DNA of 7,962 nucleotides, from positions 1 through 7,962 of the forward strand of contig CALGHW010000361.1 in NCBI GenBank assembly GCA_937916075.1. The letters run 5' to 3'. The position numbers were made by a program, and so were the translations under genes. Of the stretch, positions 1 through 6,288 are shown piece by piece. Each line of letters begins with the position of its first letter. The stretch's first letter is position 1. Under the pieces are notes generated by a model. That model was not told the DNA's origin. It saw nothing but the letters and a program-made list of their open reading frames with translations, and did not search any database. The DNA is from an uncultured Prevotella sp. GTDB taxonomy: Bacteria; Bacteroidota; Bacteroidia; Bacteroidales; Bacteroidaceae.

Positions 1-143
1 GGTGCCTTAATGAGCAAGAAACGATGGTTGCGAGCCTCGTAAGCCTTGGCTTGCATCTCTCGCATGCCGAGCGCATTGGTGTTGCTCGAAGTACCCGTCT
101 GCTGGTACTTGATGTCAACTATATTGTCATTTATCTGATTCAT
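1..143 (-). CDS. DEAD/DEAH-box helicase family protein, N-terminal 47 codons only (cut by left window edge)
   Basis: An ATG at 143-141 opens a reading frame that stays open to the left edge. It begins MNQINDNIVDIKYQQTG and continues through LGMREMQAKAYEARNHR to FLLIKAP at the edge. The pattern 'MREMQ.KAYEAR....LLIKAP' is what I recall from a Bacteroidales family of DEAD/DEAH helicases in which the Walker A loop (PxSGKS) follows at once; here the edge falls just before it, so the ATPase motifs are not visible. The ATG lies 8 bases after the stop of the upstream methyltransferase gene, so the two are almost certainly one operon and probably translationally coupled. Such a helicase would be the ATP-driven translocating partner of the methyltransferase in a defence system. 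That role is inference from context; the family call rests on remembered N-terminal similarity. Confidence 0.72.
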   Translation of the reverse strand, partial: MNQINDNIVDIKYQQTGTSSNTNALGMREMQAKAYEARNHRFLLIKA

Positions 144-151
144 AAGCTATC

Positions 152-2911
152 TTATTTCTTGTTAGCTGTCATTTTCTCATAGAGTTTGAAGAGGCATTCC
201 AAGCGAGCCTCATCATTGGCAAATGGAGCACCAGGGTAGCAGCTCTCCACGATGGTATCCAAGGCTTCATGTGCCTCTCGCAAATCCTGCGGCATCTTGT
301 CGGGATCGTAAAGGTCGGCAAGGGTCTTTTCGGGATATGCGGCTCGGACAAGAAGAATATTCGTTGCTGCCTCCTCTATCTCGGACTTTTTAGAATCGGA
401 GATGGATGGGAAGGGGAAGGTGTTGTAGCAGAGTTGGGCAGAATACCTGTAACGAGTCTCCAATCTACCACCCACCGTGCGAACCCAGACCATGTGCATT
501 TTCGAAGAAACCAAACCAAATAGCCACAAATCACCATCATAAATTATCTCAACCGAATTCATAGAAATATAGCTTGCATCAAAGAAACCACATTGCATAT
601 ACTCTCTTTTTTCAGATGACGTACATGGTATTGCTATTTGATGAGAAACAGCCATCTTCCTATATCTAAACTGATGAGACTTTGCCACTAATGTTCGAGC
701 CACCTCACCACCATTCTGTCTAAAATTACGAACCCCTTCTATTCTTTCCTTTATTGGAGGTATGCTTTCTGCATCCTCTAAATCTTTATCTTCTATCCAC
801 AAACAAAAGCGAGGTATAGAATTTATCAACTCATCTCCACCAATAGTTGGACGTATATATTTATCAGCATTAGGATAAGCATTCACTATACTTTCTTTTT
901 CTCCTTTAGACAATTTCAAAAAACCACCTTCTAAAGGCATATTCCCATATTCCATTTGTGGTAATGAAGATAAAGGTTCATTTAAAGATTTTACAATGAC
1001 CGAATTTCCTTCTGTCAAATATGGTGTTATTGATTTTACGATTCGAACTTTACCATTTTGATATATCATTTTTGGTCGATTACACAAAGAGGAGGCTAAG
1101 CCTACTATTGTACAAGTAACTCCAGCATTATTTTTTGCATTATTTTGCCATTTGAAAGAACTATATGCAAAAAGAAGCTCTACTTCACTTGAAAAAATAT
1201 ATGGCCATAGCATTCCCACCTGTTCTCCTTGGACAATAGAATTTGTACTAACAAAAGCAGCTATAGTTTTACTATGTGAAACCATACAAGCTGCTTTATA
1301 AAACCATATAGAAATATAATCAAGGTTCTTATAAGAAGGTAATGTTCCTAAATTTAAAAATAAATCTTCTTTCTGATTTTTATTTTGCAACTTACCTCCC
1401 AGATACGGCGGATTACCAAACACAAACACTTCTTCCTCCTTGGTATGTGGACACACTTCCTCCCAATCCAATCTGCAAGCATTGCCGCACTTTATCTGAT
1501 GGATGTTCTTCAATGGCAAAGCATCAACGTTCACACCGAAGTCGGCGTGGAACTTATTGTTCATCTGATGCTCGGCAAGCCAAAGGGAAAGCATGGCTAC
1601 CTCATGAGGGAAGTCAAGAAGCTCTATGCCATAGAATTGGTCGAGGCGAATGCAAGAGCCATCGATGAAATCGAGCATCTGCTCTGGCGTACACTTCTTG
1701 CGAAGACGGAGAATATCCATCTCCAAAAGGCGCAACTGCTTATAGGTGATAATCAAGAAATTACCACTGCCACAGGCTGGGTCGAAGAACTTCATCTTGC
1801 TCATTCTCGTCATTAGTCGATTGCAGCCATTGATGATAGGCTTGCATTCGTCAATAAACTGATTATGAGAGAGCACACTCATGTCATAGAGGTTCTTCTT
1901 CTGACTGTAATAATCGCACAGCTTCTTGTATTCAGCACGCAAGTCGTCCATAAACAGCGGATTGATGACCTTCATAATATTCGGCACACTGGTATAGTGC
2001 ATACCTTCCTTGGCACGCACGTCAGGATTCACCACCGCCTGAATCATACTGCCAAAGATGTCGGGATTGATGTCCTTCCAGTCCAATTCGCCACTCTCGA
2101 TGATTATCTTCCTTGCCCTGTAGCCCATCTCCGGAATAGGAATATCGGTGGCAAAGAGCCCGCCGTTGACATATGGGAACTGGTTGATTTCCTTGGTGAT
2201 GTCTTCGGAGCGATCTTGTGGCTTCACATTCATCACATGGAAAGCAGCCTCTATCATCTCGCTGAGGTCAGAACCATCGTTCTTGGTGAATTGACGAATA
2301 AAGTTGGTAAAGAGATTTTCCTCAAAGATGCCTGTATCTTCTGCAAAGAAGCAGAAGAGCAAGCGGGTGATAAAGATGTTGAGGTCGTGGAGGTCGTCGT
2401 CGCTGTTGTACTCGTTGTAGGCACGAATCTCATCGTGCAACTTGGCGAGTTTTTCCGCCGCCTTCACATCGGCTGGGTTCTCTGCCACCACATGCACTCG
2501 CTCCACATTCATCAGTGGATAGAAGAAGCCGAAGTCGCTGTGCATCTTAGCCAACTGCTGCTCGTAAGTATCATTCTCACGCGTATCATACGCCAAGATG
2601 GTCTTGCCATCACTTACACAGATAATCTTAGGCGCAGCCTTGCGCACCTGCACATCGAGTTTCAGGGCTTCGAGCCGTTCCGTAAGATGGAGCGTATCCG
2701 TAGCTTGGTAACAGAACAAGCCCTTGATGAGCAAACCATCGAAGGTATTCAAAATACCCTTGCCCTCCTTGTATCTCGACACATCTCGCTCGCTCTTGCC
2801 AAAAGCCTTCAATATCTCGTAGCCTACCTCAGAGGCAGGCACGGGATGCGACTTGAACGTTTGCAATCGGGATTCGATTTCTGTATAACTGAGTTGTAGT
2901 TTCTTAGCCAT
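152..2911 (-). CDS. MmeI-like class I SAM-dependent DNA methyltransferase (type IIG-like restriction-modification protein), 919 aa
   Basis: Probable adenine-N6 DNA methyltransferase using S-adenosylmethionine. Motif I is DPACGSGNF at residues 377-385, followed by FYGIELLDFPHEVAMLSLWLA (426-446). Motif IV is the catalytic NPPY at 500-503, typical of N6-adenine enzymes. Residues about 1-165 correspond to the MmeI N-terminal domain, 170-370 to the helical spacer, 510-800 to the target-recognition domain, and 817-919 to the C-terminal part with the family signature RYRYSAQLCYNTFPFP (820-835). The length fits the MmeI/YeeA family (about 900-950). I see no clear D-x(n)-E-x-K nuclease motif in the N-terminal domain: where relatives have a 'lIExKs' strand this protein has LLIKGLFCY (60-68). 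It may therefore methylate only and rely on a partner for cleavage. I chose MAKKLQLSYTEIE at 2911 as the start; an in-frame ATG at 2956 adds 15 low-complexity residues and looks unlikely. The base composition of the recognition region differs sharply from the rest of the gene. Confidence 0.9.
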   Translation of the reverse strand: MAKKLQLSYTEIESRLQTFKSHPVPASEVGYEILKAFGKSERDVSRYKEGKGILNTFDGLLIKGLFCYQATDTLHLTERLEALKLDVQVRKAAPKIICVSDGKTILAYDTRENDTYEQQLAKMHSDFGFFYPLMNVERVHVVAENPADVKAAEKLAKLHDEIRAYNEYNSDDDLHDLNIFITRLLFCFFAEDTGIFEENLFTNFIRQFTKNDGSDLSEMIEAAFHVMNVKPQDRSEDITKEINQFPYVNGGLFATDIPIPEMGYRARKIIIESGELDWKDINPDIFGSMIQAVVNPDVRAKEGMHYTSVPNIMKVINPLFMDDLRAEYKKLCDYYSQKKNLYDMSVLSHNQFIDECKPIINGCNRLMTRMSKMKFFDPACGSGNFLIITYKQLRLLEMDILRLRKKCTPEQMLDFIDGSCIRLDQFYGIELLDFPHEVAMLSLWLAEHQMNNKFHADFGVNVDALPLKNIHQIKCGNACRLDWEEVCPHTKEEEVFVFGNPPYLGGKLQNKNQKEDLFLNLGTLPSYKNLDYISIWFYKAACMVSHSKTIAAFVSTNSIVQGEQVGMLWPYIFSSEVELLFAYSSFKWQNNAKNNAGVTCTIVGLASSLCNRPKMIYQNGKVRIVKSITPYLTEGNSVIVKSLNEPLSSLPQMEYGNMPLEGGFLKLSKGEKESIVNAYPNADKYIRPTIGGDELINSIPRFCLWIEDKDLEDAESIPPIKERIEGVRNFRQNGGEVARTLVAKSHQFRYRKMAVSHQIAIPCTSSEKREYMQCGFFDASYISMNSVEIIYDGDLWLFGLVSSKMHMVWVRTVGGRLETRYRYSAQLCYNTFPFPSISDSKKSEIEEAATNILLVRAAYPEKTLADLYDPDKMPQDLREAHEALDTIVESCYPGAPFANDEARLECLFKLYEKMTANKK

Positions 2912-3218
2912 AACTTTGTGATGTCGATGGAAGCACAGCAAAGGCGCACGAGGCATTTGCCATCCCTATTACTCCACCGATTCCAGAAAGCAGAAACCAT
3001 CTGATATTTAAAAGGTTATTAGAACATATCTTAGCCTTGCCGCTCGCAAGAGGAGCCAAAAGCCAACGATACGAAACGAACCATCAAAAAGAAAAGGCGC
3101 AGGAATCTGATTACTCTGCATATCCTTGGCTATTGAGGTCCTGGAAAAACCTTTGGAAACAAGGATAAGAAGCAACAGATGCCTACGCCAAGCAGGTATA
3201 TATAGGATAGCACAGAGC

Positions 3219-3243
3219 GTACCCCTCCTTGACGAAGGGGTAC
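3219..3243. repeat. Perfect 8-bp inverted repeat (hairpin)
   Basis: GTACCCCT at 3219-3226 and AGGGGTAC at 3236-3243 are exact reverse complements with a 9-base loop. The stem has five G-C pairs. No T-run follows on either strand, so a standard intrinsic terminator is not supported. It is the first of three palindromic units within 65 bases. Confidence 0.6.
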
Positions 3244-3253
3244 ACCTATGCCA

Positions 3254-3283
3254 TGTGTATATACACAGTGGGTAGACGCCCAC
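3254..3283. repeat. 14-bp perfect palindrome followed directly by a 5-bp hairpin
   Basis: TGTGTATATACACA (3254-3267) is a perfect palindrome. Directly after it, GTGGG (3268-3272) pairs with CCCAC (3279-3283) across a 6-base loop. Flanking CCA (3251-3253) and TGG (3269-3271) could lengthen the palindrome with one bulged base. Together with the hairpin at 3219-3243 this is a dense palindromic cluster of the kind found in repetitive extragenic or MITE-like elements, or in a binding site. Its identity is unknown to me. Confidence 0.55.
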
Positions 3284-3380
3284 CGCTGTCTTCCTCTGTT
3301 TTCCATTTTGAAATTTTCCAGGTTTCAATAGCACAGAAGAAAACGTCAAGAGAACGTCTTTCTTATTATGATAGGCCAAG

Positions 3381-3423
3381 CCATGGACTTGTCAGCCAGC
3401 GACGCATCGCCAGCCATCCATGG
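3381..3423. repeat. Imperfect long inverted repeat with nested small stem
   Basis: CCATGGA (3381-3387) is the reverse complement of TCCATGG (3417-3423). Inside the loop, GCGA (3399-3402) pairs with TCGC (3407-3410), and GCCAGC occurs twice as a direct repeat (3395-3400 and 3409-3414). The arms are short, so chance cannot be excluded. Confidence 0.35.
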
Positions 3424-3508
3424 GATGACGGTACAAAATTACATAAAAAAGTCGATGTATAGGCCCGTTGAGATAAATAATTTTGAAATATACGGTTGAA
3501 ATAATTCA

Positions 3509-3525
3509 AGCTAAGCGGGTTAGCT
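3509..3525 (-). terminator. Possible weak terminator hairpin after hepT
   Basis: AGCTAA (3509-3514) and TTAGCT (3520-3525) form a 6-bp stem with a 5-base loop, about 30 bases past the hepT stop in the direction of transcription. The sequence beyond it on the minus strand is AT-rich but has no clean T-run. It could end the mntA-hepT transcript, but the stem is weak. Confidence 0.3.
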
Positions 3526-3555
3526 ATACAGTTATAAATACCACCAAGAAAAAAG

Positions 3556-3903
3556 TCACTCGCTTTCTGACAAATACGCTTCTATCCAAGGCTTCAATTC
3601 AGGAATGTCTATTTCAATTGTATCCCAAAGGCTTTCAGGGTCAATTGTATAATAGCCATGAACTAAGACATGACGCATCCGTTCTATTTGCCGCCAATTG
3701 ACATTTGGATGAGACTCACGAAATTCGGAGGATAACATATAGACAGCTTCACCTATGACTTCAACAAACTTTGTGAATCCATAAAAGATAAGTTTATTAT
3801 TCTTTATATCATCTAAAGTATATTGAACGTGAAACTCTTCGATTCCATGAATCGCTTCCAGGATATGCTCCAAACGCCCTTTATCTCTAACTTTTTCTCT
3901 CAT
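3556..3903 (-). CDS. hepT: HepT-like HEPN ribonuclease toxin (DUF86 family), 115 aa
   Basis: Toxin of the HEPN/MNT toxin-antitoxin class: a small all-helical ribonuclease that acts on RNA in the cytoplasm. The family's catalytic motif RX4HXY is complete as RHVLVHGY at residues 77-84 (Arg77, His82, Tyr84). Tyr84 is the equivalent of the tyrosine that the MntA partner AMPylates in characterised HepT proteins. The surrounding segments also fit DUF86: IGEAVYMLSSEFRESHPNVNW (50-70) followed by RQIERMRHVL. The length (115) is normal for the family. Its ATG at 3903 lies inside the end of the mntA frame (17-base overlap), the common arrangement for this pair, and no separate ribosome-binding site is evident, so coupled translation is likely. 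The gene is very AT-rich compared with the fmt-rpe block, consistent with recent acquisition. It appears intact. Confidence 0.92.
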   Translation of the reverse strand: MREKVRDKGRLEHILEAIHGIEEFHVQYTLDDIKNNKLIFYGFTKFVEVIGEAVYMLSSEFRESHPNVNWRQIERMRHVLVHGYYTIDPESLWDTIEIDIPELKPWIEAYLSESE

Positions 3904-4198
3904 AAATCAACAATTTATCATGGTTAGCTGATTCCCGGGCAAAAGGAAGGAGACAGTCTGCTTCCACCATATCAACCTTGCGATGAAGCAAATCCTCGAG
4001 ACCTAACATAATGCCAGCTATTCGCATCAAGGATATCCGTGTATGCCGACGATCATATTCCACAAGAATGTCTATATCACTGTTTGGTGTCTCTTCTCCT
4101 CGCGAGCATGAGCCAAAGAGCCACGCTTTCTTAATAGGCTGGCTTCCCAAAAATCCTTGAATTTTTGGTATCATACTTTGTACATTCTTGCTAATCAT
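3887..4198 (-). CDS. mntA: MntA-like minimal nucleotidyltransferase antitoxin, 103 aa
   Basis: Antitoxin partner of the adjacent HepT. The nucleotidyltransferase signature GSX10DXD is intact: Gly29-Ser30, ten residues, then Asp41-Ile-Asp43 (GSCSRGEETPNSDIDIL). A third acidic position is present in the strand KVDMVE (Asp76). In characterised MntA proteins this active site transfers AMP from ATP onto a tyrosine near the HepT active site and so silences the toxin; the same is expected here because both halves keep their key residues. The start at 4198 is the first ATG after a well-placed promoter and gives the usual family length. The frame overlaps hepT by 17 bases. The upstream leader is A/T-rich without a Shine-Dalgarno site, normal for Bacteroidota. 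Confidence 0.92.
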   Translation of the reverse strand: MISKNVQSMIPKIQGFLGSQPIKKAWLFGSCSRGEETPNSDIDILVEYDRRHTRISLMRIAGIMLGLEDLLHRKVDMVEADCLLPFARESANHDKLLIYERKS

Positions 4199-4225
4199 AA
4201 TCGTCTAACATTTAATTTCTTGGCC

Positions 4226-4257
4226 CAAATATATGTCTTATCTATGAAACCACCAAA
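4226..4257 (-). promoter_or_regulatory. Bacteroidetes-type promoter (-33 TTTG / -7 TATATTTG) for mntA-hepT
   Basis: Read on the minus strand, TTTG (4257-4254) is followed after 20 bases by TATATTTG (4233-4226). This matches the Bacteroidetes sigma factor consensus TTTG - about 19-21 - TAnnTTTG. The -7 box ends 27 bases before the mntA ATG, leaving a short leader. It gives the toxin-antitoxin pair its own promoter, separate from rpe upstream. Confidence 0.75.
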
Positions 4258-4280
4258 TGTTTTCGAAAAAAAGTGAAATT

Positions 4281-4350
4281 TATAGAGAATTTAGCCTTTT
4301 CTCGAAGTGGCCTTTTCTCGGACATATACATTTAATTTTGGGACTCTATA
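4281..4350. repeat. Inverted repeat enclosing a 10-bp direct repeat, between rpe and mntA
   Basis: TATAGAG (4281-4287) and CTCTATA (4344-4350) are reverse complements. Between them CCTTTTCTCG occurs twice in the same orientation (4295-4304 and 4311-4320), six bases apart. On the minus strand a seven-T run (within 4266-4272) follows a few bases after the second arm, so the unit might help end rpe transcription, but the long loop makes a standard intrinsic terminator doubtful. Confidence 0.4.
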
Positions 4351-4375
4351 GAAGAATCACCTCAACCGACATTTT

Positions 4376-5023
4376 CTACAACGCATGCAGCGCATGAATA
4401 ATCGCCTCAGGATGCTCGTTGGCAAACACATAACTGCCGCTCACCAGCACATCGGCACCGGCCTCCACCAGCGGACGGGCCGTATGGGCATTGACACCGC
4501 CATCGACCTCTATCAAGGCCTTGGAGCCACTGCTGGCTATCAGCTGGCGCAGACGGACCACCTTGTCCAAGGTATGGGCAATAAACTTCTGCCCGCCAAA
4601 ACCAGGGTTGACCCCCATCAGCAACACCATGTCCACATCCCCTATCACATCTTCCAACATACATACCGGTGTACTGGGATTGAGCGTCACACCGGCTTTC
4701 ATACCGGCATCGTGAATCTCCTGGATGGTGCGGTGCAGATGGCGACAGGCCTCATAGTGCACATTCATCATCATCGCCCCTACCTGGGCCGTCTGACGGA
4801 TATACTGCTCGGGATGCTCTATCATGAAGTGGACATCCAGCGCCTTGGTACACTTGGAAGCCACGGCCTTGAGCACAGGAAAACCAAACGAGATATTAGG
4901 CACGAAGACTCCGTCCATCACGTCGAGGTGAAGCCACTCGGCCTCACTGCGGTTAATCATGTCTATCTCACTGTCCAGACGCAGGAAGTCGGCTGCAAGC
5001 AGTGAAGGGGAAACTATCGTCAT
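4376..5023 (-). CDS. rpe: Ribulose-phosphate 3-epimerase, 215 aa
   Basis: Interconverts D-ribulose 5-phosphate and D-xylulose 5-phosphate in the non-oxidative pentose phosphate pathway; cytoplasmic TIM-barrel metalloenzyme. The family signatures are in order: SPSLLAADF near the N-terminus (Ser7), WLHLDVMDGVFVPN (30-43) with metal ligands His32 and Asp34, DVHFMIEHPE (63-72) with metal-ligand His65, the loop MGVNPGFGGQKF (136-147), and IEVDGGV (171-177) with catalytic Asp174, followed by the phosphate-binding SGSYVF (195-200). The length of 215 is usual for the family, and no key residue is missing. The ATG at 5023 directly precedes the conserved MTIVSPSLLAADF segment, and the stop of the small upstream gene is 14 bases away, so the gene is probably read from the same transcript as fmt. 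Confidence 0.96.
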   Translation of the reverse strand: MTIVSPSLLAADFLRLDSEIDMINRSEAEWLHLDVMDGVFVPNISFGFPVLKAVASKCTKALDVHFMIEHPEQYIRQTAQVGAMMMNVHYEACRHLHRTIQEIHDAGMKAGVTLNPSTPVCMLEDVIGDVDMVLLMGVNPGFGGQKFIAHTLDKVVRLRQLIASSGSKALIEVDGGVNAHTARPLVEAGADVLVSGSYVFANEHPEAIIHALHAL

Positions 5024-5037
5024 ACAGCGTCAATGTC

Positions 5038-5166
5038 TTAATTCAAGGACAATACCACCGGGCTTCCATCATTGGGATTAACCACCCGGTAAGAGTAGGC
5101 AAACTGCTTGATAAACTGAAGCGTTCGGTCGCTCGGCTGGAGTCCTTCTTTGGTAAAATACTTCAT
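5038..5166 (-). CDS. Small protein of 42 aa between fmt and rpe, function unknown
   Basis: An ATG at 5166 opens a 42-codon frame ending at TAA (5040-5038), 14 bases before the rpe ATG. The product starts MKYFTKEGLQPSDRTLQF, continues IKQFAYSYRVV and ends SPVVLSLN. It has a normal mixed composition, an amphipathic helix (about residues 11-24) and a hydrophobic tail. I recall similar short proteins with a 'PSxRTLxxIxQxAYxYRV' core in Bacteroidales, which supports a real gene, but I know of no function. It has no signal peptide or transmembrane segment. The tight spacing to rpe and shared strand place it in the fmt-rpe transcript. The triplets upstream in frame reach a stop (5187-5185) without another ATG, so the start is clear. 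Confidence 0.72.
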   Translation of the reverse strand: MKYFTKEGLQPSDRTLQFIKQFAYSYRVVNPNDGSPVVLSLN

Positions 5167-5221
5167 AGGCAACAATTCATTTAATTAGAAATGATTCTAT
5201 CTATCAAACGAGTTGTTGCCT
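5167..5221 (-). promoter_or_regulatory. 9-bp inverted repeat whose 3' arm abuts the small-protein start codon
   Basis: On the minus strand AGGCAACAA (5221-5213) pairs perfectly with TTGTTGCCT (5175-5167) across a loop of 37 AT-rich bases. The second arm ends at the base directly before the ATG at 5166, where a ribosome would load. The structure could control translation of the small protein and rpe, or trim the transcript after fmt. No T-run follows, so it is not a standard terminator. Confidence 0.45.
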
Positions 5222-5245
5222 GTTTTATTATATGTAGGGTTAAAT

Positions 5246-6226
5246 TTATTTCACGACACAGCTGTCAATGTCTTTCACGCCGTTGAGGAAGTCGGCCACG
5301 GCCATACGGCGCTTGCCGGCCAGCTGGAGCTCATCGATGAGCAACACCTCACCACCGGCCACCGTCACACCCAACTGCCGGCCCGCATGCACCAAGCTGC
5401 CCACAGGGCCGTCGGAATGAAGCCCGGAGAGCTCGGTGCGGAAAATCTTCAAGACAGCCTCCTTGCCGTCAGAAGCCACAAAAGTGGTCCACGTGCCGGG
5501 ATAAGGACTGAGGCCACGCACAAAGTTGTGTATCTTCACAGCCGCCTGGTCCCACTGTATCTGGCAGGTCTCCTTGAATATCTTGGGCGCGCTGTGCAGC
5601 GGCTGGCCGGCTGTCATCAGCTGATCCTGGGGAATGGAGTCCGGATGTCCGTCGGCCTCGACAATCTTGTCCAGCGTGCGCAGACAGATGTCGGCCCCGA
5701 GGTGCATCAGGCCGTCGTAGACATTCTCCACATTATAGTCGGGCTTGATTTCAAAGGGCAGCTGCATGATGACGCGCCCCGTGTCGATATCCTTGTCGAG
5801 GAAGAAGGTGGTGACACCGGTCTCGGTCTCGCCGTTGATGACGGCCCAGTTGATGGGAGCCGCGCCACGATATTGGGGCAACAGGGCGGCATGGACATTA
5901 AAGGTGCCATATTGGGGCATGGCCCACACCACCTCAGGCAACATTCGGAACGCCACCACCACCTGGAGATTGGCCTCATAGCTGCGGAGCTGCTCCACAA
6001 AGTCGGGGTCCTTCATCTTGACCGGCTGGAGCACGGGAAGGCCCTGCTCCAGGGCATACTGCTTGACGGCCGAAGGCTGGAGCACACTGCCATGACGCCC
6101 CACGGGCTTGTCGGGCTGTGTCACCACAGCCACCACGTTATACTGGTTATCGACGAGGGCTTTGAGGGTCTCCACGGCAAACTCCGGGGTGCCCATGAAT
6201 ATGATACGTAAGTCTTCTTTCTTCAT
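5246..6226 (-). CDS. fmt: Methionyl-tRNA formyltransferase, 326 aa
   Basis: Transfers a formyl group from 10-formyltetrahydrofolate to the amino group of initiator Met-tRNA, allowing bacterial translation initiation; cytoplasmic. The N-terminal formyltransferase domain begins RIIFMGTPEFAVETL (7-21). The active site is intact: FNVHAALLPQYRGAAPI (109-125) supplies Asn110 and His112, and DKDIDTG (144-150) supplies the catalytic Asp148. The C-terminal OB-fold domain includes IHNFVRGLSPYPGTW (232-246). The 326-residue length is close to the usual 310-325. The start at 6226 (MKKEDLRIIFMG) gives the expected short lead into the first strand, and a GAAG just upstream may serve as a weak ribosome-binding site. 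It follows the clc stop by 62 bases and precedes the 42-aa gene, suggesting one operon. Nothing is missing. Confidence 0.97.
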   Translation of the reverse strand: MKKEDLRIIFMGTPEFAVETLKALVDNQYNVVAVVTQPDKPVGRHGSVLQPSAVKQYALEQGLPVLQPVKMKDPDFVEQLRSYEANLQVVVAFRMLPEVVWAMPQYGTFNVHAALLPQYRGAAPINWAVINGETETGVTTFFLDKDIDTGRVIMQLPFEIKPDYNVENVYDGLMHLGADICLRTLDKIVEADGHPDSIPQDQLMTAGQPLHSAPKIFKETCQIQWDQAAVKIHNFVRGLSPYPGTWTTFVASDGKEAVLKIFRTELSGLHSDGPVGSLVHAGRQLGVTVAGGEVLLIDELQLAGKRRMAVADFLNGVKDIDSCVVK

Positions 6227-6288
6227 TTCTTCAACATGTTTTTTAGGTTAACGGCTGTCTGACTGAGCTGACCGATCGTCATCCGTCC

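Larger units (their letters stand above)
2912..3555. other. Long intergenic stretch without a convincing gene; several inverted repeats
   Basis: This 644-base stretch separates hepT from the methyltransferase operon. Both strands contain short open frames (up to 123 codons on the minus strand at 3008-3379), but their composition is unlike a folded protein, with runs of R, L, S and C and no recognisable domain, so I do not call them genes. The stretch holds an inverted repeat near 3381-3423, a cluster of palindromes at 3219-3283, a 6-bp stem at 3509-3525, and a small stem at 3036-3050 (CTTGC/GCAAG). The promoter of the methyltransferase operon should lie here. A TAATTTTG match to the Bacteroidetes -7 box exists on the minus strand at 3441-3434, but without a TTTG at the right distance, so I do not call it. 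No tRNA fold or transposase remnant was seen. Confidence 0.6.

Noticed and set aside
1865..2899. 344-codon plus-strand frame
   Set aside because: Antisense shadow of the methyltransferase gene, whose motifs are clear on the minus strand.
2912..2956. Upstream start for the methyltransferase (adds 15 residues)
   Set aside because: The added residues are low-complexity and basic; MAKKLQLSYTEIE looks like the natural family N-terminus.
3008..3379. 123-codon minus-strand frame between hepT and the methyltransferase
   Set aside because: Composition is unlike a folded protein, there is no recognisable domain, and it runs through the palindrome cluster; likely a chance frame.
3229..3462. 77-codon plus-strand frame in the same gap
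   Set aside because: No domain, starts inside a hairpin, and no matching promoter; likely chance.
3478..3485. Plus-strand TAATTTTG resembling a -7 box
   Set aside because: No TTTG about 20 bases upstream, and no plus-strand gene follows.
4333..4340. Plus-strand TAATTTTG resembling a -7 box
   Set aside because: No TTTG at the -33 distance, and it would drive transcription antisense to rpe.
5213..6211. 332-codon plus-strand frame
   Set aside because: Antisense shadow of fmt, caused by high GC and its codon pattern; the product is histidine/leucine-rich with no domain.
6223..6237. Four-codon upstream frame (MLKK) whose stop overlaps the fmt ATG
   Set aside because: Too short to tell from chance; no regulatory signature beyond the overlap.
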